Below, piece after piece: positions 1 to 4,500 of a DNA stretch of 7,041 nt. Within the stretch, counting starts at the first letter, position 1. The number at the start of each line of letters is the position of its first letter. Made by a program: the position numbers and the translations under genes. The notes below the pieces were generated by a model. The model did no database searches. It worked only from the letters and a program-made list of their open reading frames with translations, and was not told where the DNA came from. This stretch comes from Simkania negevensis (GTDB lineage Bacteria; Chlamydiota; Chlamydiia; Chlamydiales; Simkaniaceae). Location: NCBI GenBank assembly GCA_016191565.1, contig JACPWA010000080.1:1-7041 (forward strand), written 5' to 3'.

Positions 1-2
1 AA

Positions 3-152
3 CAGCTTCTCTATGATGCTCAAAGCGCCCTCATCCATCTTGGCTATAATGCACTCCAAGCTCAAAAAGCGATCAAAAAAGCTTTGGAGCACTGTGAAAA
101 AACCCCGTCAATTAGCGAGCTGATTTCTGCCGCACTGCAAGGGTCTGTATAA
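3..152 (+). CDS. ruvA: RuvA C-terminal domain III, partial at the left edge
   Basis: This is the 3' end of a gene that enters from the left; 49 residues and a TAA stop are visible. RuvA is the Holliday-junction-binding subunit that loads the RuvB motor in recombinational repair. The visible peptide has the family's C-terminal domain III (a UBA-like three-helix bundle that contacts RuvB): DAQSALIHLGYNALQAQKAIKKAL followed by an ISELISAAL last helix, split here as DAQSALIHLGY (about residues 5-15 of the fragment) and ELISAAL (39-45). This matches the usual 'DAxxALxxLGYxxxxAxxAVxxAL...ELIxxAL' pattern from memory. The DNA-binding domains lie outside the window, so the assignment rests on a short domain. 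The last two codons and the stop (147-152) are already part of the first palindromic repeat, so the native 3' end may have been altered by that repeat. Start codon not visible. Confidence 0.82.
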   Translation, partial: QLLYDAQSALIHLGYNALQAQKAIKKALEHCEKTPSISELISAALQGSV

Positions 153-241
153 AACAACCCCCCTATTTCATACAGATGTTGTATGAAATATCCCCCTTAT
201 TTTATACTGAAACTGTATAGAATCACCCCCTATTTTCATAT
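147..241. repeat. Three tandem 27-nt imperfect palindromes, 34-nt period
   Basis: Three related 27-nt units lie at 147-173, 181-207 and 215-241, separated by 7-nt spacers (AGATGTT and TGAAACT), which gives an exact 34-nt period. Each unit starts GTAT, has a run of five or six C at unit positions 12-16/17, and ends in (C/T)ATA(C/T). Each can fold on itself. In unit 2 the arms GTATGAAATA (181-190) and TATTTTATAC (198-207) pair along all ten positions if one G-T wobble is allowed, with loop TCCCCCT. Unit 1 pairs at 8 of 10 positions, and unit 3 is more degraded. Changes differ between units, so the array has diverged after duplication or is tolerated by partial pairing. It fills the whole gap between ruvA and the ATPase gene. 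The spacers are far too short for CRISPR. Possible roles are an operator or RNA-hairpin control region for the ATPase gene, a target bound by the ATPase, or the end of a mobile cassette; none can be decided here. Confidence 0.9.
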
Positions 242-1562
242 GCAAAGGAAATTTAAGAAAACCCTTTTACAGTGGAAGGAGCATCCTCTTCGGATCCCTT
301 TGATTGTCAGGGGTGCAAGACAAGTCGGTAAAACCTACTCGATCGAAGCCTTTGGGAAACAAGAATTTAAAAATATAATAACTATCAATTTCGAACATTC
401 ACCTAACTACGCTCAGTGTTTCGATTCCTTAGATCCTTTTGCCATTATTAAACAAATCGAACTCCTCTCTCATCAAAAAATTACTCCTGGAGAAACACTC
501 CTTTTTCTCGACGAAATTCAACAATCTCCCAAAGCCCTGCAGTCCCTCCGTTATTTTAAAGAAAAACATCCCAAACAACATGTGATAGCTGCAGGCTCTC
601 TTCTTGAATTTGCGATTCGCGAGGAAGATTTTTCTTTTCCTGTAGGGCGGATTCAGTTTGCCAAGCTCTACCCTCTTTCGTTTGCTGAATTCTTATCTGC
701 TATTAACGGAGAACCCTTAAATGATACCCTTTTCTCCTATGATATTTCTACCCCTCCACCGCCTGCTATTCATGAGCATCTTTTGGAAAAAGTTAAAGAG
801 TTTTTCATTATAGGAGGAATGCCTGCTGCCGTAGAAGCATTTTTGAAGACCCAATCCTATCTAGAAGTTAAGTATGTGCAAAAATCACTTTGGGATGCTT
901 TTGAAGCAGATTTTGGAAAATATGCCTCCAAAACGCACCATGTTTATTTAAAAAAACTATTTGATCATGGACCTAGATTGATCGGCTCTCAAGTAAAATA
1001 TAGCAGAATTGATCCAGAGCTTCCCAATCCTGCTCGCGATATCAAACTTGCTATAGAGCTTCTTAAACTTGCTGGCCTCTTATATCCGATCTATTCTACT
1101 TCAGCAGGAGGGCTTCCTCTACAAGCAGGTTTAAACCAAACTATTTTCAAGCTCCTTTTTTTAGATATTGGCCTAGTTGAGCAAGTGATGAATATAGACC
1201 CACAACATGCAGGCCTGATGACCGGTGCTCTTGCTGAGCAGTTTGTCGGTCAGGAAATTTTAGCACATAGTGATCCTCTACTAGATGGGAATCTTTTTTT
1301 CTGGATGCGGGAAAAAGTGGGCAGCAGCGCTGAAGTAGACTATGTTATCTCCCACCAAGGAGCCGTTTTTCCTGTAGAAGTAAAAGCAGGAAAAACAGGA
1401 AAACTCAAATCTCTCGATGTATTCTTAAAAGAGAAAAAAGCCCCTTTCGGCATCAAAATCTCTAAAGACCCTCTGAATTGGGATGGGAAAGTTCTTTCGG
1501 TTCCTTTCTATATGGTATCGCATCTCTTTCGTCTTATCGAAAACGCCTTGAAAACACTGTAA
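240..1562 (+). CDS. AAA+ ATPase with DUF4143-type C-terminus (COG1373-like)
   Basis: The protein is 440 aa from the chosen start. It has an N-terminal AAA_14-type P-loop domain with Walker A GARQVGKT at residues 25-32, Walker B LLFLDE at 87-92 and a sensor-like strand AAGSLLEF at 117-124. The C-terminal half resembles DUF4143 and ends in a restriction-endonuclease-fold-like motif, E365-V-D367 followed by E380-V-K382. Family members are common, often multicopy accessory genes in bacteria and archaea; their biochemical role is largely unknown, and DNA metabolism or defence is only an inference. An ATG at 183 would add 19 residues, but these are encoded by the palindromic repeats. The ATG at 240 is preferred because family proteins begin with a short 'MxRxxxxxLxxW' helix just before the P-loop, as here with MQRKFKKTLLQW. 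No Shine-Dalgarno sequence precedes either ATG. The frame is open from 153, directly after the ruvA stop and in the same frame as ruvA. mnmE follows after a 75-nt gap. Confidence 0.88.
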   Translation: MQRKFKKTLLQWKEHPLRIPLIVRGARQVGKTYSIEAFGKQEFKNIITINFEHSPNYAQCFDSLDPFAIIKQIELLSHQKITPGETLLFLDEIQQSPKALQSLRYFKEKHPKQHVIAAGSLLEFAIREEDFSFPVGRIQFAKLYPLSFAEFLSAINGEPLNDTLFSYDISTPPPPAIHEHLLEKVKEFFIIGGMPAAVEAFLKTQSYLEVKYVQKSLWDAFEADFGKYASKTHHVYLKKLFDHGPRLIGSQVKYSRIDPELPNPARDIKLAIELLKLAGLLYPIYSTSAGGLPLQAGLNQTIFKLLFLDIGLVEQVMNIDPQHAGLMTGALAEQFVGQEILAHSDPLLDGNLFFWMREKVGSSAEVDYVISHQGAVFPVEVKAGKTGKLKSLDVFLKEKKAPFGIKISKDPLNWDGKVLSVPFYMVSHLFRLIENALKTL

Positions 1563-1637
1563 AATTTGTCTTTATCCTCTTTTCAATTCTCCCCTATGTT
1601 AAAATGAAAGGTAGTAATTTTAGATCAACCAAATTCC

Positions 1638-2891
1638 ATGCGCCAATACGGAAGAGAAGAAACCATCGCCGCTATTGCTACCCCACCAGGAGAAGGAGGG
1701 GTGGCGATCATCCGGATTTCAGGGAAAGAAGCTGTGTCAATCGCTGCTCAGATTTTCTCTGGGCCGGTTCAAGAATTTCAATCACATACAGTACATTTCG
1801 GAGACATTCTCAGCAGCAATAAGCAAGTGATCGATGAGGGACTTCTCATTGTCATGAAAAGCCCTCGCTCCTATACCGGAGAAGACGTGGTAGAGCTTCA
1901 TTGCCATGGCGGAGTGATGATCTCAAGAAGGGTCCTTGAAGCTGCCTTTGCCTCCGGTGCTTCTCCAGCACTTCCAGGAGAATTTACTTTTCGCGCTTTT
2001 CAAAACGGCAAGATTGACCTTGCTAAAGCGGAAGCAGAGATCGCTGCTGTTTTAGAAGCTTGGGTTGATTTTCCTGAAGAGGGGCTCGAATTTATGACGA
2101 AAGAAGAAATGAAAGAAAAACTCTCTCTCGTTAAGGAAGAGATGGTCTTTCTTCTCTCCACTTTTGCCGATGGGAAAGTGATCAAAACCCTCCCTTCCCT
2201 TTCTCTTATCGGATCTCCTAATGTAGGGAAATCCTCTCTTCTCAACCTTCTTGCCGGGAAAGAGCGGGCTATTGTCACAAGCATGCCAGGGACTACGCGA
2301 GATCTAATCGAGGAGGAGATTCAGATCGGCGCTCTCATCTTCCGCTTAACTGATACAGCGGGCTTAAGAGAAACAGAAAGTATTGTAGAAAAGGAAGGGA
2401 TTAAACGCGCGCAGCGATCAGCAGAAGAGGCAGACTTAGTCCTCCTTGTGTTAGATGTGACACATTCTTCCCCCCCGGAGAATTCCTTCCTTGCTACCCT
2501 GCAAAAAGAAAAAACAGTGGTGGTGTGGAATAAAATCGATCTTCCTCACTCTCCCCTTCTCCTCCCTTCTTTTCCTCACCAGGTAAAAGTCTCTGCCAAG
2601 ATGGAAACAGGTTTAGAAGAATTAAAAAAGGTCATTCTTTGTGCTCTAGGCCAAAAGGGAGACCTTAGTAAGGAAGAGGTTCTTCTTACCAATCAGCGCC
2701 ACTATGAAGCGCTCCGAAACAGCATCCAGGGGATCGAAAACATCCTTTCTGGCCTTTCTACAGAGGTTTCCCCTGAATTTCTCGCCTGTGACATCCGCTT
2801 TGCTCTAAAAGAGCTCGGAACGATCATTGGTGCTGATGTGACCGAAGATATTTTGGATACAATCTTTTCCACTTTTTGTGTCGGCAAATGA
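1638..2891 (+). CDS. mnmE: tRNA modification GTPase MnmE (TrmE), internally shortened
   Basis: MnmE works with MnmG to place the (carboxymethyl)aminomethyl group on C5 of the wobble uridine of certain tRNAs, using a folate-derived carbon and GTP hydrolysis. Seen here: the N-terminal folate-binding domain (ETIAAIATPPGEGGVAIIRI, residues 8-27; YTGEDVVELHCHGG, 79-92; PGEFTFRAF, 113-121), the G domain with G1 GSPNVGKS (192-199), G2 GTTRD (218-222), G3 DTAG (239-242) and G4 NKID (298-301), and the C-terminal catalytic cysteine motif FCVGK (C414). The length is 417 aa, against about 445-460 for the family. The missing stretch is after KIDLAKAEA (residue 133), where about 40 residues of the first helical segment are absent before EIAAVLEAWVDFPEE; the frame is kept. 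The ATG at 1638 is the only usable start, since a TGA lies in frame at 1605-1607. There is no well-placed Shine-Dalgarno (AAAGG at 1607-1611 is too far away). Only a weak -10-like TAAAAT (1600-1605) is seen upstream. The stop overlaps the nth start by 4 nt. Confidence 0.95.
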   Translation: MRQYGREETIAAIATPPGEGGVAIIRISGKEAVSIAAQIFSGPVQEFQSHTVHFGDILSSNKQVIDEGLLIVMKSPRSYTGEDVVELHCHGGVMISRRVLEAAFASGASPALPGEFTFRAFQNGKIDLAKAEAEIAAVLEAWVDFPEEGLEFMTKEEMKEKLSLVKEEMVFLLSTFADGKVIKTLPSLSLIGSPNVGKSSLLNLLAGKERAIVTSMPGTTRDLIEEEIQIGALIFRLTDTAGLRETESIVEKEGIKRAQRSAEEADLVLLVLDVTHSSPPENSFLATLQKEKTVVVWNKIDLPHSPLLLPSFPHQVKVSAKMETGLEELKKVILCALGQKGDLSKEEVLLTNQRHYEALRNSIQGIENILSGLSTEVSPEFLACDIRFALKELGTIIGADVTEDILDTIFSTFCVGK

Positions 2892-3520
2892 ACAAAATAG
2901 AAAGAACAAAAATTGTGCAGAGTTACTTGGAGAAGTTATTCCCTGAGCCAAAAATTTTTCTCACCCATAAAGATCCCTATACTCTCTTAATCGCTGTTCT
3001 TCTTTCTGCACAATGCACCGACCTCAGAGTGAACACAATCACCCCTAAGCTCTTTGCCATGGCTGACTCTCCTGAAAAAATGGCAGAGCTGCCCCTTGAA
3101 ACGATTGAAAACATCATCCGCCCCTGCGGCCTTTGGAAGACCAAAGCACAAGCGATTAAAAAACTCTCAAAGATCCTGCTCGAAGAATATGGAGGAGAGG
3201 TTCCCTGCTCAATAGAAGAGTTAGAAAAATTACCTGGGGTAGGACACAAAACCGCTTCCGTCGTCATGGTGCAAGCGTTCCATAAACCTGCTTTTCCTGT
3301 TGATACCCACATCCATCGTTGTGCAAAAAGGTGGGGGCTATCCAATGGAAGAAGCGTAGAAGAAACAGAAAAGGACCTCAAAAAGCTCTTTCCTAACAGC
3401 TCTTGGAGCTCTCTTCATTTGCAGATCATCTTCTACGCTAGAAAATATTGCCCTGCAAGAGGGCATGATCTCTCTTTATGTCCCATTTGCAAGGCAATTA
3501 GCTCAAAGAAGTCTACCTAA
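2888..3520 (+). CDS. nth: Endonuclease III (DNA glycosylase/AP lyase)
   Basis: Nth removes oxidised pyrimidines from DNA and nicks the resulting abasic site, starting base excision repair. The 210-aa length is close to the 211 aa of E. coli Nth. Visible landmarks: LLSAQCTD (38-45), the helix-hairpin-helix LPGVGHKT (115-122) with catalytic Lys121, and VDTHIHR (138-144) with catalytic Asp139. The C-terminal iron-sulphur loop is unusual: C188, C198 and C201 are present as C-x9-C-x2-C, but the fourth cysteine of the classical C-x6-C-x2-C-x5-C pattern is absent. The ATG at 2888 overlaps the mnmE stop in an ATGA arrangement, which suggests translational coupling. A TTG at 2876 would add only four residues and is less likely. 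The 3' end overlaps the convergent psd gene by 18 nt. Confidence 0.95.
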   Translation: MNKIERTKIVQSYLEKLFPEPKIFLTHKDPYTLLIAVLLSAQCTDLRVNTITPKLFAMADSPEKMAELPLETIENIIRPCGLWKTKAQAIKKLSKILLEEYGGEVPCSIEELEKLPGVGHKTASVVMVQAFHKPAFPVDTHIHRCAKRWGLSNGRSVEETEKDLKKLFPNSSWSSLHLQIIFYARKYCPARGHDLSLCPICKAISSKKST

Positions 3521-4408
3521 AGATTGTCCTAGCTTCCCACGCATTTCAAGGTGTTTTTTAGAGGCCTCGATAAGATCCTCATCGAAAGCGATGGAAGCAG
3601 GGGGGAAGAGGAGAAGGAGAGAGGAGCCCCCAAATTCAAAGTAGCCTTTTTCCTCTCCTTTGCGGTATCCCCTTTCTGGTTGGTAGGTTTGCTTGATGGA
3701 ACCGACATGAGTGGCCCCCACCTCAATAAAGAGCACTTTGCCAAAATGTTTTGTTTGCAGCTCAGTAAGGAAGCGACGATTTTCAGATAAAATAGAAAGA
3801 TATTTTCTGAGAGCAATAGGATTTACTGAATAGAGAGGGCCTTTGATCAAAGAGGGCGCTTTAGGGATACAATCACAGGGAAAATGAAAGCGATGGTAAT
3901 CGGTGGGGCAAAGGCGGGCAATGACCATAGCCCCTTGCTCATACTCTGCAGAGAGCTTCTTATTTTGTAACAGCTTGGGAAGATCAAATGTTTGTCCTTT
4001 CACATAAAAACCCTTAACTTGACTGAGGTCGGGAAAAACTAAGTAGCGCCCATCTGTAGGCATAATTGCTACATTTTCCCCTTTAGCAATAGGACGTGCT
4101 CTGCTTTGGAGTTTTCTGATAAAAAAGTCATTAAAGGAAGAGAAGCTACTTAAGGGAGAGGCAAATTCCTTCTCATCAATCTCATAGTTTTTAATAAAGG
4201 GAGAAATCTTTCTTTTGCTCCAAGAGGTTTTTTGAAGGTAGCCATACCACCAGGAAAAAAAAGGGAGGCGGCAGATGAGAGGCAAGAAAGTTTTTGAGAA
4301 AAAAAAGGATCCATAAAGGACTTTGAGGAAAAAACCGCCATAAACTTTTTCCTTTACAGTTTGCCCTGTCTCCCGATCAATGCAATAAATATCTTCCCTA
4401 TTTTTCAT
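3503..4408 (-). CDS. psd: Phosphatidylserine decarboxylase proenzyme
   Basis: Psd converts phosphatidylserine to phosphatidylethanolamine at the inner membrane. It is made as a proenzyme that cleaves itself to give a beta chain and a pyruvoyl-bearing alpha chain. The 301-aa protein shows SFNDFFIRKL (91-100), TDG (118-120, likely triad Asp119), DYHRFHFP (170-177, His172 and His175 corresponding to E. coli H144 and H147) and the cleavage motif GGS (260-262), with Ser262 as the future pyruvoyl residue. The motif reads FGGSS where gammaproteobacterial enzymes have LGST; the GGS form is what I recall from chlamydial Psd. Residues 24-58 are strongly hydrophobic and aromatic, fitting membrane association. 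The start MKNREDIYCIDRETG resembles the chlamydial N-terminus, and no other Met lies nearby. Two eight-base A/T runs (4255-4262, 4299-4306) lie inside this hydrophobic segment. The gene is convergent with nth and divergent from secA. There is no Shine-Dalgarno. Confidence 0.95.
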   Translation of the reverse strand: MKNREDIYCIDRETGQTVKEKVYGGFFLKVLYGSFFFSKTFLPLICRLPFFSWWYGYLQKTSWSKRKISPFIKNYEIDEKEFASPLSSFSSFNDFFIRKLQSRARPIAKGENVAIMPTDGRYLVFPDLSQVKGFYVKGQTFDLPKLLQNKKLSAEYEQGAMVIARLCPTDYHRFHFPCDCIPKAPSLIKGPLYSVNPIALRKYLSILSENRRFLTELQTKHFGKVLFIEVGATHVGSIKQTYQPERGYRKGEEKGYFEFGGSSLLLLFPPASIAFDEDLIEASKKHLEMRGKLGQSLGRLL

Positions 4409-4417
4409 ATGTGTACA

Positions 4418-4423
4418 ATTATA
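4418..4423 (-). promoter_or_regulatory. Candidate -10 box for psd
   Basis: A perfect TATAAT reads toward psd, with its last base only 9 nt from the psd ATG. Transcription starting at the usual distance would leave a leader of about three bases, so the mRNA would be nearly leaderless. At the 17-nt position upstream (4441-4446) the minus strand reads TAGGAA, a poor match to a -35 box. The region is AT-rich, so chance occurrence is possible. Confidence 0.3.
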
Positions 4424-4467
4424 AGATCTGGTAGATATGCTTCCTAGAAGAAAAACTAGATTTAAGC

Positions 4468-4473
4468 TATAAT
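4468..4473 (+). promoter_or_regulatory. Candidate -10 box for secA
   Basis: A perfect TATAAT lies 27 nt before the secA ATG, giving a predicted 5' leader of roughly 20 nt. The hexamer 17 nt upstream (TAGAAG, 4445-4450) matches the TTGACA consensus at only three positions. This box and the psd one sit about 45 nt apart in a 92-nt divergent region, so the two promoters may interfere or share control. No Shine-Dalgarno is visible before the secA start. Confidence 0.45.
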
Positions 4474-4500
4474 AGATTTCAATTATTTAAGTGCATCATT

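Noticed and set aside
183..239. N-terminal extension of the ATPase from the upstream ATG
   Set aside because: The 19 extra residues are encoded by the palindromic repeats and do not resemble the family's N-terminus; the Met at 240 sits where homologues begin.
147..241. CRISPR array
   Set aside because: The repeat size (27 nt) is plausible, but the spacers are only 7 nt, the repeats are diverged, there are only three units, and no cas gene is in the window.
1563..1637. A fourth, degraded palindromic repeat after the ATPase gene
   Set aside because: The stretch has CTGTAAAA (1557-1564) and CCCCTAT (1591-1597), faintly like the array, but the spacing is wrong and there are no pairing arms. A flanking repeat pair cannot be claimed.
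1478..1822. A 114-aa plus-strand gene overlapping the ATPase and mnmE
   Set aside because: It is out of frame with two strongly supported proteins, and its Arg-rich sequence looks like a frame shadow.
2541..2580. Forty-base pyrimidine-rich tract in mnmE as a triplex-forming element
   Set aside because: Only two purines interrupt it, but it encodes a Leu/Pro/Ser loop after the NKID motif and lacks the mirror symmetry expected of a triplex site.
3551..3790. A small plus-strand gene of about 79 aa opposite psd
   Set aside because: It lies wholly within the well-supported psd gene on the other strand and has no recognisable domain or start signal.
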